Shown piece after piece: positions 15,732 through 24,163 of a stretch of DNA of 24,181 nt (positions within the stretch are counted from its first letter, which is position 1; each line of letters begins with the position of its first letter). The translations under genes were made by a program, and so were the position numbers. A model generated the notes under the pieces. The model saw only the letters and a program-made list of their open reading frames with translations. It was not told the origin of the DNA and did not search any database. This DNA comes from DATFKA01 sp042095835 (GTDB lineage: Bacteria; Bacteroidota; Bacteroidia; Chitinophagales; Saprospiraceae), in NCBI GenBank assembly GCA_042095835.1, contig JBELML010000101.1:1-24181 (forward strand), given 5' to 3'.

Positions 15732-18700
15732 ATGTATAAAACATTACTCCTCTTCATCTTTACATGCCTTTTTTGCTCCACTTCAAATGCACAAATCCTA
15801 CCTTGGGTACCCGTGCAAGATATGGACCAACTTGGACTACGCGACGCTGATCTGGAAATCAAACCAGCGCAATTTGAACTCTACCAGCTCAATAAAGCAC
15901 TATTTAAAAACCATATAAACAGAGTTCAACAAGAGGGCAAAGCTTATCTTTATATTCCAATGCCAGATGGAACTTTAGCCAATTTTGAAGTAGAAATCAT
16001 CTCGAATTTCAAACCCGCTCTTGCAGCCAAATATCCAGATATAGTATCTTTCAAAGGCTATGATCGATCAGGAGATCGTCAACTTTTTGTGCGAGGAAGC
16101 TTGTCAAAACTAGGCGTACATGCAGTGATCCATTCACTTGAAGGAACAATCTATGTGGATCCGATCAACCACATGAATGATGTATTCCACCTGTCTTATT
16201 ATACTAAAAACCATAAAGCCCCTACCAATGAATCGACCCCATTGGCCTGTGGATTTGGCATACTTGAAGATAAAAAGAACCAAATTCGTAAGGAGAAAGA
16301 AACCTACCTGGCACTACGCTCCAAAGAAGGAGCAGTGGCTAAACATATTTATGATATCGCCATTGCAGCCACAGGAGAATATACAGCCTATTGGGGTGGC
16401 CCCGAAGAGGCCTTGTCTGCTATCAACTCCCTCATGGATCGAACCAATGCCATTTTTGTAAATGAATTGGCCATCGAATTGCAATTAGTAGCTAATAATG
16501 ACACGCTACTTTATACCGATCCAGATACTGACCCTTTTACAGGCCGGCTTGCTGGAAGTTTAATCTCAGAAATTATTCCTGTACTGAACAGTCGAATAGG
16601 ATTTGATAATTACGATGTGGGGCACGTGCTTTCAATCAATTGCTCCGATGCTGGTGGTATTGGCCCCGGAAACGTATGTGGCAACAATAAAGGGTCTGGT
16701 ACAACCTGTAACAATCCAAATCTAGATCAATTTCAGGTAGGTACCTTTACCCATGAATTAGGGCACCAGTTTAGCGCATCTCATACCTGGAATAATTGTA
16801 GGGAAGAATCCAATAGTTCCCAATTATCTCAAGCCAATGGATTTGAGCCAGGCAGTGGTAGTACCATCATGTCTTATAGCACCCTTTGTGGAGGTCAAAA
16901 CCTCGAACGTATTCAACCCGAAGAATACTATCATGTCAATTCCTTGGAATCCATAATAAATTATTCTAGAACAGGCCAAGGCTCAGGCTGCGCAGAAATC
17001 GTCAACACAAGCAATACTTATCCTGAACTGTCGATACCACTGGGTGATGGTTTGGTCATTCCAGCCAATACCCCTTTCAAATTGCGTGCCGAAGGGTTTG
17101 ATGCTGAAGGCGATAATTTAACCTATTGCTGGGAACAATACGATGCCGACTTTATCACCACTCCAGTAGGTTTCCCAGAAGATAACGAACCTGCTTTCCG
17201 CTCTCTACCACCAACGACTAACCCAATCCGCTATTTCCCAAGATTGAGTAATTTGATAAACAATCAGAGCAGCCGAGAGGAGGTTTTACCAGGGTACAAT
17301 CGGGGACTCACCTTCAGATGTACCGTTCGCGATAACAATCCCGAGGCCGGCGGTGCGACCTGGGAGCAAATACGATTTAGAGCAGATACCAGCTCCGGAC
17401 CATTTGTAGTGTCGACGCTTAATGAGTCTCGACAGGTCCTCAATGCAGGGGATTATATCGAAATCCATTGGGACGTCGCCAATACGAATCAAGCACCGAT
17501 CAATTGCCAATATATCAATATCCGCTTATCTGTTGATGCTGGGTTTAGCTATCCAATTGTTTTAGCAGAAAACACACCTAACACGGGGACTGCAATGATC
17601 GCTATTCCAGATACCATTGCAGATTTTGCAAGGATAATGGTAGAAGCAGCCGATAACATCTTTTTTGATATTAATAATTTCAATTTTGAAATTGCCCCTG
17701 CGCTTGATACCACTGCCATTCTAAGTTTAGCACCGATCAGTATACCACTACACTGCCAGCCGGAACCTTTGAATTTTGAAATCAGCACGCAGGCCCTAAA
17801 TGGATTTGCAGTGCCGATCAATCTTGAAGTACTTAGTGGTTTACCAGAAGGTGCAGCGGTCAGCTTTAGCGAAAACCCCGTACAACCAGGAAATAGTAGC
17901 ACCCTTAATGTGGCTTTTACCGGCATAGTGGATCAAGAAATCAGCCTAGAGGTTCAAGGGACTGCTGAGGGTATCGATACCTTTACCAGGACCGTATTTT
18001 TCTCTACCTTATCTAATGATTTTTCCGATCTTACAATTGTCTCCCCAATGGATGGGACGAGTGGCATTTTACTGTCTACAGATTTCAATTGGAGAAAAAG
18101 TGCAGGAGCTAGTGAATACGACTTTGAAATCGCTACTAGTCCTGCTTTTGGTGCAAGTACGATAGAACAAACTTCTGGCTTAACGGATACCACCTATGTG
18201 CCGAGTATTCTTTTAGAGGAGAACATCTTACATTTTTGGCGAATCCGGCCTAATAATGAATGTGGTCCTAGTGATTTCTTGCCACCTTCTACTTTTCATA
18301 CGGCTAGTATCAATTGTACAGAGTTTAAAAACGAAGAACGATTTAACCTAGGTGGAAATGGAACTTTCGTAGAATCTCCCATAGAAATCACTACCGCAGG
18401 AGTCATCAGCGATGTCAACATTCCTTTTATCAAAGCGAATTACCAAGGTGTAAATAGCTTAGAAATTACCTTGATCAGTCCTACTGGGACGGAAGTGGTC
18501 CTGTTTGATAGAAACTGTGGCGCTACTGCAAATCTAGCGCTAGGTTTTGATGATGATGCACCCAATGATATTATATGTCCACCAGATGATGGCATCGTTT
18601 TCAAGCCCATTAATCCTTTATCTATATTTAGTGGAGAAAGCACTCAAGGCGTTTGGATACTGCGCGTAGAAGTGGTTCGACCAGGATTTAGCAACTCTGG

Positions 18701-19361
18701 GGCATTAGAGGAATGGGGCATTGAGTTTTGTGCCACCTCCTCTGTAGAAAATCCAACTTTGGTGAATAACGATACGCTTTTTGCGCCTCCTGCACTAAGA
18801 ACGGCCATCACCTCTGATATTCTTTTGGCTACTGATGATCAAAGTTCAGCTGCTGAGCTGGTTTATACGCTTGTGAGTTTGCCTCAAAATGGCCTACTTA
18901 GCCTTGATGAAGTACCATTAGTCATTGGTGATCAATTCACTCAAATCGATATTGAGGATTTTGCTATAAAGTATGAGCACGATGGCTCAGAAACCGTCGC
19001 CGATGCGTTCACCTTTGTTATCGAAGATGGCTCGGGTGGATTCATTCCGATTACGACACAACCAATTGTGATTGATGCGAATGCGGTTTCTTCTACTCGT
19101 CAAATAATTCAGCAATCAGAGGCTCTGGAGCTCTTTCCCAACCCAACAAAAGAATCGATTTATCTAAGAAATACGAACTGGAGGAGCGAGCAATTGAACT
19201 TGCAGGTTTTTAATATGCAAGGTCAAATCCTGGAGCAATTAAGCTTAGATACAAATGGAAATCTGGTACAGTTATCGGTTGCTTCGCTTGAACCTGGGCT
19301 GTATATCATTAGAGTAGAAAATAATGGCCAGATATCTAGAAAACGATTTGTGAAACAGTGA
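15732..19361 (+). CDS. T9SS-secreted zinc metalloprotease (metzincin, reprolysin-like)
   Basis: This 1209-residue secreted protein has a signal peptide at 1-20 (cut at SNA-Q). A propeptide (~21-200) ends near LACGFG (C173), a possible cysteine switch. The catalytic domain (~202-420) carries HELGHQFSASH (H341, E342, H345, H351) and a Met-turn at STIMSYS (M380), the zinc-site layout of metzincins; the usual Gly of HExxHxxGxxH is Ser348. Several paired Cys (C304, C316, C326, C356, C386) suggest disulfides. Downstream come Ig- or FnIII-like modules (~560-860), a proprotein-convertase P-domain-like module (~862-1000), a CSPG/cadherin-like repeat (~1010-1115) and a T9SS type A sorting domain (~1130-1209, from LELFPNPTKESIYL). 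It should be exported by T9SS and degrade extracellular protein. It starts 32 bp after the outer-membrane barrel gene, so the two are probably one operon. Confidence 0.93.
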   Translation: MYKTLLLFIFTCLFCSTSNAQILPWVPVQDMDQLGLRDADLEIKPAQFELYQLNKALFKNHINRVQQEGKAYLYIPMPDGTLANFEVEIISNFKPALAAKYPDIVSFKGYDRSGDRQLFVRGSLSKLGVHAVIHSLEGTIYVDPINHMNDVFHLSYYTKNHKAPTNESTPLACGFGILEDKKNQIRKEKETYLALRSKEGAVAKHIYDIAIAATGEYTAYWGGPEEALSAINSLMDRTNAIFVNELAIELQLVANNDTLLYTDPDTDPFTGRLAGSLISEIIPVLNSRIGFDNYDVGHVLSINCSDAGGIGPGNVCGNNKGSGTTCNNPNLDQFQVGTFTHELGHQFSASHTWNNCREESNSSQLSQANGFEPGSGSTIMSYSTLCGGQNLERIQPEEYYHVNSLESIINYSRTGQGSGCAEIVNTSNTYPELSIPLGDGLVIPANTPFKLRAEGFDAEGDNLTYCWEQYDADFITTPVGFPEDNEPAFRSLPPTTNPIRYFPRLSNLINNQSSREEVLPGYNRGLTFRCTVRDNNPEAGGATWEQIRFRADTSSGPFVVSTLNESRQVLNAGDYIEIHWDVANTNQAPINCQYINIRLSVDAGFSYPIVLAENTPNTGTAMIAIPDTIADFARIMVEAADNIFFDINNFNFEIAPALDTTAILSLAPISIPLHCQPEPLNFEISTQALNGFAVPINLEVLSGLPEGAAVSFSENPVQPGNSSTLNVAFTGIVDQEISLEVQGTAEGIDTFTRTVFFSTLSNDFSDLTIVSPMDGTSGILLSTDFNWRKSAGASEYDFEIATSPAFGASTIEQTSGLTDTTYVPSILLEENILHFWRIRPNNECGPSDFLPPSTFHTASINCTEFKNEERFNLGGNGTFVESPIEITTAGVISDVNIPFIKANYQGVNSLEITLISPTGTEVVLFDRNCGATANLALGFDDDAPNDIICPPDDGIVFKPINPLSIFSGESTQGVWILRVEVVRPGFSNSGALEEWGIEFCATSSVENPTLVNNDTLFAPPALRTAITSDILLATDDQSSAAELVYTLVSLPQNGLLSLDEVPLVIGDQFTQIDIEDFAIKYEHDGSETVADAFTFVIEDGSGGFIPITTQPIVIDANAVSSTRQIIQQSEALELFPNPTKESIYLRNTNWRSEQLNLQVFNMQGQILEQLSLDTNGNLVQLSVASLEPGLYIIRVENNGQISRKRFVKQ

Positions 19362-19401
19362 TAACTTCGCTGGCAGCTGCAAGTTGACAGTGTACTAGCC
19401 T

Positions 19402-19454
19402 AAAAAATGAAGTAGTCTTGCCGAATTTATCGGCAAGACTACTTCATTTTTTTT
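19402..19454. terminator. Bidirectional intrinsic terminator after the protease operon
   Basis: Six A, a 17-bp perfect stem (19408-19424 with 19430-19446), a 5-nt loop and eight T. It stops the protease operon 40 bp past its stop codon. Because A and T runs flank both sides, it can also stop the convergent dehydrogenase transcript after it has crossed the MITE. Confidence 0.92.
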
Positions 19455-19484
19455 GGTTTCAGATCAAGCTCTTAGGCTTTCCTA

Positions 19485-19491
19485 TATTAGG
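19485..19491. repeat. Left target-site duplication of the MITE (TATTAGG)
   Basis: TATTAGG directly abuts the left inverted repeat and is repeated exactly at 19747-19753, directly abutting the right inverted repeat. Confidence 0.75.
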
Positions 19492-19505
19492 TTAGGGCAA
19501 ACGCA
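19492..19505 (+). repeat. Left terminal inverted repeat of the MITE
   Basis: TTAGGGCAAACGCA, perfect match to the reverse complement of 19733-19746. Weaker A-rich similarity continues a few bases inward. Confidence 0.78.
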
Positions 19506-19732
19506 CCAAAAAATTATCCTGCAATTTTTTATAATTCTTACTGAAACTCCAATTCAAAACCGCTCTGGCATCTTCATTTTTGTCATTCGATACAAAAACG
19601 AAGCAAAAAAATCTTGCCTAGCCAAACTCGCTCCGCTCAGACAATGCCTAGGCGGCCTCCCGCACTTCACTTATGACCTTTTTTACACTTAATTTCGAGA
19701 AATAACCATTCCTTTTCAAGTTTTTATTTTAA

Positions 19733-19746
19733 TGCGTTTGCCCTAA
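19733..19746 (-). repeat. Right terminal inverted repeat of the MITE
   Basis: TGCGTTTGCCCTAA, exact reverse complement of the left end. Confidence 0.78.
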
Positions 19747-19753
19747 TATTAGG
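19747..19753. repeat. Right target-site duplication (TATTAGG), containing the dehydrogenase stop codon
   Basis: This is the second copy of TATTAGG. Read on the minus strand it is CCTAATA, in which TAA (19749-19751) is the stop codon of the dehydrogenase gene. The left copy keeps the same bases on the other side of the element. Confidence 0.75.
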
Positions 19754-22700
19754 TCTTGACTTGAGCAGCTTCCCATAAAATTTCTACTGGATGTAATGCC
19801 TGGCGCTGAGTACCGTCATGAATTTGGTGCCGACATGAAGTGCCAGGAGCTGCGATAGTCACCTCGGCCTTGGCATTTCTCACCGCCGGAAACAAGACCA
19901 ACTCTCCGATTTTCATACTCACCTCATAATGTTCTTTCTCATACCCAAAAGAGCCTGCCATACCACAGCACCCTGAAGGTATGATCTCGACTAGGTAATT
20001 TTGTGGCAAACTCAATAATAAAGCGGCATCGGGTACGGAAGACAAAGCTTTTTGATGGCAATGCCCATGCAATAAAATTTTCTTCTCTGTCGAATGAAAA
20101 TCTGCGGCAGTGATCCGCCCAGCATCTATTTCTCTTTTGAGAAACTCCTCCACCATTAGCGCATTTTGACCTAGGGCTACCGCCTCCGCTTTATGTTTAG
20201 CGCCGACAAGCCTTGGATATTCATCTCTAAAACTTAAGATCGCGGAGGGCTCCACTCCTACTAGTGGCGTTTGTTCAGAAACCAAGTCTTTGAAGGTCTT
20301 TACATTCTGTTCTGCCAACTTCTTGGCCCTATCTAATAATCCTTTAGAAATGTGCGAACGACCACTTTCTGGATGCTTTATCAAGGCTACCTCATAGCCC
20401 AAATGCCTTAGTAACTGGATCGCTTTTTTACCAATTTCAGCATCAAGCAGGTTGGTAAATTCATCGTTAAAGAACCAGACTTTTCCTTTGGTAGTGCTTG
20501 GTGGAGGCATCTTTTGATAAGACTTGTGATACCACTTTCTTACGGTTTCTTTAGCAACGTTTGGGATACTTCTTTTGGGATGTACGCCCATCGTCTGTTT
20601 CATCAAGCCACCAGTCAGGCGATTGTTAAATACAAAATTTGTCAGGCCACTCACCTTAGCTCCCAAGCCATTCAGGCTTGCGTTTTCTGCGAATAAACGC
20701 GAGCGCAATGGAATGCCGTTTTTCTTAAAATACTGATATTGAAACTCGGCCTTCACGGTAGCCATATCAACATTAGATGGGCATTCTGAGGTACAGCCCT
20801 TACAGCTGATACAGAGATCCATCACCTCCTTTAGTTCGGGATGGTTAAAGGCCTGACCACCTTCCTCTGTACGTGTGAGAAACTCCCGTAAGGCATTAGC
20901 GCGGGCGCGTGTAGTATCTTTTTCATTCTTGGTAGCTTGGTAGCTCGGACACATCACACCTCCAGCTTCTGGGGATTTTCGGCAATCGCCCGACCCATTG
21001 CATTTCTCGACAGCTCGCAAAATACCACCAACCTCCTCATAATTAAACATGGTATCAAACTCTCGGGTTTCCTGTTCTTCCTCATAGCGCAGGGATTCCG
21101 TCATTGGTTCAGCATCCGTAATTTTGCCCGGATTCAATAATCCCTGCGGGTCCCAGATTTGCTTAATATCCTTGAATAGCTGATAATTTTTATCGCCTAA
21201 CATAAGTGGAATAAAAGCGGCACGAACGCGTCCATCGCCATGCTCACCACTCAAAGATCCCTGATACTTTTTAACCAACTCCGCGGTTGATCTGGTAATC
21301 TCATAAAATAGCTGCCGGTCCTTTTTCTTTTTTAGATCGAGGATAGGTCTGAGGTGAAGTTCGCCAGCGCCCGCATGTGCATAAAACACCGCTCGCTGAT
21401 CAAAGTCTTTCATGATCTTTTCAAACTCCGCTACGTAGGCGGGCAGATCGTCAAGGGCCACTGCCGTATCTTCAATACAAGCCACTGGTTTGGCGTCGCC
21501 AGGTACATTTGACAATAGGCCAAGACCCGCTTTTCGCAAATTCCAAACATCCTTGATCCGCGGCCCTTCTACTTGTGGAAAAGCGTACCCTAGTTGAGCT
21601 TTTTCCAAATCATTGATAAATGCTTTTGCCTGCTTTCTTGATTCCTCTATTTTATCAGAGCGGAATTCTACACAAAGGATGGCAGCCGGATCTCCCTCCA
21701 CAAAAAAGCGCATAGGTTCATATTCTAGATTGCCTTTTGTACAATCCAGAATAATTTTATCCATCAATTCACAGAAGCTAGGCTCATATTCCATAGCAAT
21801 CAAAGTAGCAGACATGGACGCTCCCAAGTTTGCAAAATGAGCTGCTACAATCACCGATTCGGTTGGTGGTAGAGGGTCTAGACTTATCTTAATAGCGGTT
21901 GTAAAAGCCAGGGTGCCTTCCGAACCTGATAATAATTTACAAAGATTAAAAGCTCCACCCTCCGCATTGAAGGGTTGCAACTCTAGTAGTTCGTCTACTG
22001 CATAACCGGTATTTCGCCGATGAATAGAACGTTTCGGAAACTCTTTTTGAATCTCCGCTTGCACCTCTTCCTTCTCTAATTCTGTAAAAAGATGCCTGTA
22101 TATTGCGCCTTCCAGGCTGGGGAGTTCTTGTTTCTCTTTTATCTCCATAGAGGACAAATCCTTGAAGTGGGCTTCAGATCCATCGCTGAGCAATGTTTCG
22201 AGTTCCAAAACATGATCTCTGGTGGTACCGTACTGGATGGAAGTAGTGCCGCTGGAGTTGTTCCCGACCATACCGCCAATCATGCATCGATTAGAGGTTG
22301 AAGTGTTTGGTCCGAAAAATAGTCCATAAGATTTGAGGTATCGATTCAAATCATCTCGGATAACTCCTGGTTCTACACGCACCCATTTTTCTTCCACATT
22401 CAATTCCAAAATGCGATTCAAATACTTGGATGTATCGACCACGATCCCTTTGCCCACGCATTGACCAGCCAAAGAAGTCCCAGCAGTCCGGGGGATCAAT
22501 GGTAATTGATGCGTATTTGCAAATTGCAGTAAGATCTTGAGATCTGCTTGATTTTTTGGCAGTGCTACCGCAGTTGGTAGTTCTCGATATACTGATGCAT
22601 CAGTAGCGTAGAGCACTCGCAGTAGTTTATCATAATGCAAGTCTCCTTCGAGTTGACTTTTAAGAGTATCTAGTAGTTTGTTCGTTGTTTTTACCGTCAT
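19749..22700 (-). CDS. FAD- and Fe-S-dependent D-2-hydroxyacid dehydrogenase (GlcD-GlcF-type fusion)
   Basis: This 983-residue cytoplasmic or membrane-associated flavoprotein fuses a GlcD/D-lactate-dehydrogenase-type FAD domain to a GlcF-type iron-sulfur half, like E. coli YdiJ. The PCMH FAD-binding domain (~35-270) has PRTAGTSLAGQCVG (70-83) and GGMVGNNSSGTTSIQYGTT (142-160). The FAD-oxidase C-terminal domain (~290-535) includes YAHAGAGELHLRPIL and LSGEHGDGRVR. A ferredoxin-like region holds C567, C573 and C584, then C630, C633, C636 and C640 (CISCKGCTSECP). Two CCG-type segments follow, HGHCHQKAL near 873 and PSGCCGMAGSFGYEKEH near 908. It probably oxidises D-lactate or D-2-hydroxyglutarate and passes electrons to the quinone pool; sequence alone does not say which. 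It follows the 3-hydroxyacyl-CoA dehydrogenase gene by 97 bp on the same strand with no promoter motif between, so co-transcription is likely. Its stop lies at a MITE insertion. Confidence 0.93.
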   Translation of the reverse strand: MTVKTTNKLLDTLKSQLEGDLHYDKLLRVLYATDASVYRELPTAVALPKNQADLKILLQFANTHQLPLIPRTAGTSLAGQCVGKGIVVDTSKYLNRILELNVEEKWVRVEPGVIRDDLNRYLKSYGLFFGPNTSTSNRCMIGGMVGNNSSGTTSIQYGTTRDHVLELETLLSDGSEAHFKDLSSMEIKEKQELPSLEGAIYRHLFTELEKEEVQAEIQKEFPKRSIHRRNTGYAVDELLELQPFNAEGGAFNLCKLLSGSEGTLAFTTAIKISLDPLPPTESVIVAAHFANLGASMSATLIAMEYEPSFCELMDKIILDCTKGNLEYEPMRFFVEGDPAAILCVEFRSDKIEESRKQAKAFINDLEKAQLGYAFPQVEGPRIKDVWNLRKAGLGLLSNVPGDAKPVACIEDTAVALDDLPAYVAEFEKIMKDFDQRAVFYAHAGAGELHLRPILDLKKKKDRQLFYEITRSTAELVKKYQGSLSGEHGDGRVRAAFIPLMLGDKNYQLFKDIKQIWDPQGLLNPGKITDAEPMTESLRYEEEQETREFDTMFNYEEVGGILRAVEKCNGSGDCRKSPEAGGVMCPSYQATKNEKDTTRARANALREFLTRTEEGGQAFNHPELKEVMDLCISCKGCTSECPSNVDMATVKAEFQYQYFKKNGIPLRSRLFAENASLNGLGAKVSGLTNFVFNNRLTGGLMKQTMGVHPKRSIPNVAKETVRKWYHKSYQKMPPPSTTKGKVWFFNDEFTNLLDAEIGKKAIQLLRHLGYEVALIKHPESGRSHISKGLLDRAKKLAEQNVKTFKDLVSEQTPLVGVEPSAILSFRDEYPRLVGAKHKAEAVALGQNALMVEEFLKREIDAGRITAADFHSTEKKILLHGHCHQKALSSVPDAALLLSLPQNYLVEIIPSGCCGMAGSFGYEKEHYEVSMKIGELVLFPAVRNAKAEVTIAAPGTSCRHQIHDGTQRQALHPVEILWEAAQVKT

Positions 22701-22797
22701 GGGTGGAGATAGTTATATTAATAAGGCCGATGCTTTAGCAGCGATGGCCAAGTTCCTACTGAAGAAACGCTAATGGATTCGCGATCTTGGTGATCGA

Positions 22798-23955
22798 TCA
22801 ATAAAAGCGTTCTCCTCTTTTTTGCATCTTTCTCAATAGTGGGCTGCACTTATAGCGCTCCTCACGAAACTGGTTGTGTAATTCGTCCAACTTCTTTACA
22901 CAGAAGCTGATACCTAGGTCATCGGCCCAGGCTAGTAGGCCATTGGGAAACCGAATTCCGGTAGTCATCGCTAAATCTATATCTTCCTTGGTAGCGCGGT
23001 TCCAAAAGAGCGCATCGGCTGCCTCATTGATTAATAAAACCAAGACTCTTAGTAGGATACTACGCCCTAAGTCTTCGTCTTTGTTGGGTGCTGGATTGGT
23101 GGAATGGTCAAAGTAATTATAAAATCCTCGCCCTGTTTTACGACCTAGATAGCCTGCTTGTACATACTTACGTTGGGTCCCAGAGGGTCGATATCGATCA
23201 TCAAAATAGGTAGCCTCAAAGAGGCTTTCTGTAAAAGTATAATTGATATCATTACCAATATAATCCATCAAAGCAAAGGGGCCCATTCTGAAACCTCCCA
23301 ATTCTGTCATGGCCCAATCGATGGTAGCAATATTGGCAACGCCCTGGTCCACCATACGGATCGACTCCAAATAATAAGGTCTGGCAATTCTATTCACTAA
23401 GAAACCAGGTGTATCGGCTGTCAGGACCGTCGTTTTGCCCCACTGCTTGATAATTACATTCGCTTGATCTGTAATCTCTGGACTCGTCTGTAAACCTGGA
23501 ATAATTTCTACCAATTTGATTTGCTGGGCCGGTATAAAAAAGTGAATACCAATCACGCGCTCCGGATGAAGTCGGCAGGCTGCTGCGATATCAGTTACCG
23601 ACAAGGAAGAGGTATTAGTAGCCAGAATACATTCTTTATCTACAATGGATTCTAATTTCCCAAAAATGGCCTGCTTGGCAGCTCTATCTTCGACGATAGA
23701 TTCGATGACCAAATTCGAGCCTGCGATATCGTTTAGGTTCGTAGTATAGGCCATCCTGGAAACGATGCCTTGCCCTTCGACCGGACTCAAGCGGCCTTTT
23801 TCTTGTAGCTTACCTAGGCGCTTTTTTAATTGGCGCCGGGAGCGCTCCAAAGACTCGATTCTTTTATCAAACAAGGTCACATTCGCCCCTGCAGTGGCTG
23901 CAATCTGTGCAATTCCTGAGCCCATGGCTCCACATCCTATAATTGATACTTTCAT
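22798..23955 (-). CDS. 3-hydroxyacyl-CoA dehydrogenase (PaaH/Hbd-type)
   Basis: This 385-residue cytoplasmic enzyme is of the NAD-dependent L-3-hydroxyacyl-CoA dehydrogenase family, interconverting 3-hydroxyacyl-CoA and 3-oxoacyl-CoA in fatty acid or phenylacetate degradation. The Rossmann motif is GCGAMGSGIA (7-16), with D30 after strand 2. Catalytic-type residues are S116/S117 (NTSSLS), H138, E150 (KLVEII) and N188 (TPGFLVNR). Two C-terminal helical domains follow: the first contains MGPFALMDYIGNDINY and GYLGRKTGRGFYNY, the second runs ~295-385. The usual HFFNP reads HFFIP, Asn to Ile at 141. Length and the doubled C-terminal domain fit the PaaH/PaaC-type subgroup rather than the ~280-residue Hbd. 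It is the first gene of a likely two-gene unit and is divergent from a possible TetR regulator. The substrate is not certain. Confidence 0.92.
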   Translation of the reverse strand: MKVSIIGCGAMGSGIAQIAATAGANVTLFDKRIESLERSRRQLKKRLGKLQEKGRLSPVEGQGIVSRMAYTTNLNDIAGSNLVIESIVEDRAAKQAIFGKLESIVDKECILATNTSSLSVTDIAAACRLHPERVIGIHFFIPAQQIKLVEIIPGLQTSPEITDQANVIIKQWGKTTVLTADTPGFLVNRIARPYYLESIRMVDQGVANIATIDWAMTELGGFRMGPFALMDYIGNDINYTFTESLFEATYFDDRYRPSGTQRKYVQAGYLGRKTGRGFYNYFDHSTNPAPNKDEDLGRSILLRVLVLLINEAADALFWNRATKEDIDLAMTTGIRFPNGLLAWADDLGISFCVKKLDELHNQFREERYKCSPLLRKMQKRGERFY

Positions 23956-24080
23956 GTTTTTAAAATTTGTGCAAATGCTTGAAAGCTAAGTTCTTGCAGA
24001 AATTTTAAATACCTGCAACCGCTGCGCTTTATTCACTTAGGTATTAATGATTTTAAAGGAGTTCATGAATCTTCGATTAC

Positions 24081-24137
24081 GCATAATCTTTTTTAATCAC
24101 CACCGTTTGGTGATTTTATGATTAAATAAGATTATGC
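24081..24137. promoter_or_regulatory. Nested inverted repeats, candidate operator region of the divergent pair
   Basis: The outer arms GCATAATCTT (24081-24090) and AAGATTATGC (24128-24137) are perfect 10-bp inverted repeats. Inside them AATCACCA (24095-24102) and TGGTGATT (24108-24115) are perfect 8-bp arms with 5-bp spacing, the size of a TetR-family operator. The block lies between the hydroxyacyl-CoA dehydrogenase (start 23955) and the gene starting at 24164, 27 bp before its ATG. There is no T-run of terminator type. The link to a regulator is inference. Confidence 0.5.
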
Positions 24138-24163
24138 TCATTTCATCTGTTTAATTTATCATT

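Larger units (their letters stand above)
19492..19746. mobile_element. 255-bp MITE-like non-autonomous element with 14-bp terminal inverted repeats
   Basis: The ends are perfect inverted repeats of 14 bp: TTAGGGCAAACGCA at 19492-19505 and its reverse complement at 19733-19746. They are flanked by the 7-bp direct repeat TATTAGG on both sides. There is no transposase and no credible gene inside, so it would need a transposase acting in trans. Inside are an AT-rich hairpin (CTTC-A-TTTTTGT pairing with ACAAAAA-C-GAAG, 19572-19603) and a GC-rich core with GCCTAG/CTAGGC arms around CTCGCTCCGCTCAG (about 19617-19655). The element lies between convergent genes, and the right duplication contains the stop codon of the dehydrogenase. 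The parent insertion-sequence family is not recognised. A fortuitous combination of a 14-bp repeat and a 7-bp duplication is very unlikely. Confidence 0.78.

Noticed and set aside
19453..19692. 79-residue frame through the terminator and MITE
   Set aside because: It begins in the terminator T-run, covers inverted-repeat DNA and has no protein-like pattern.
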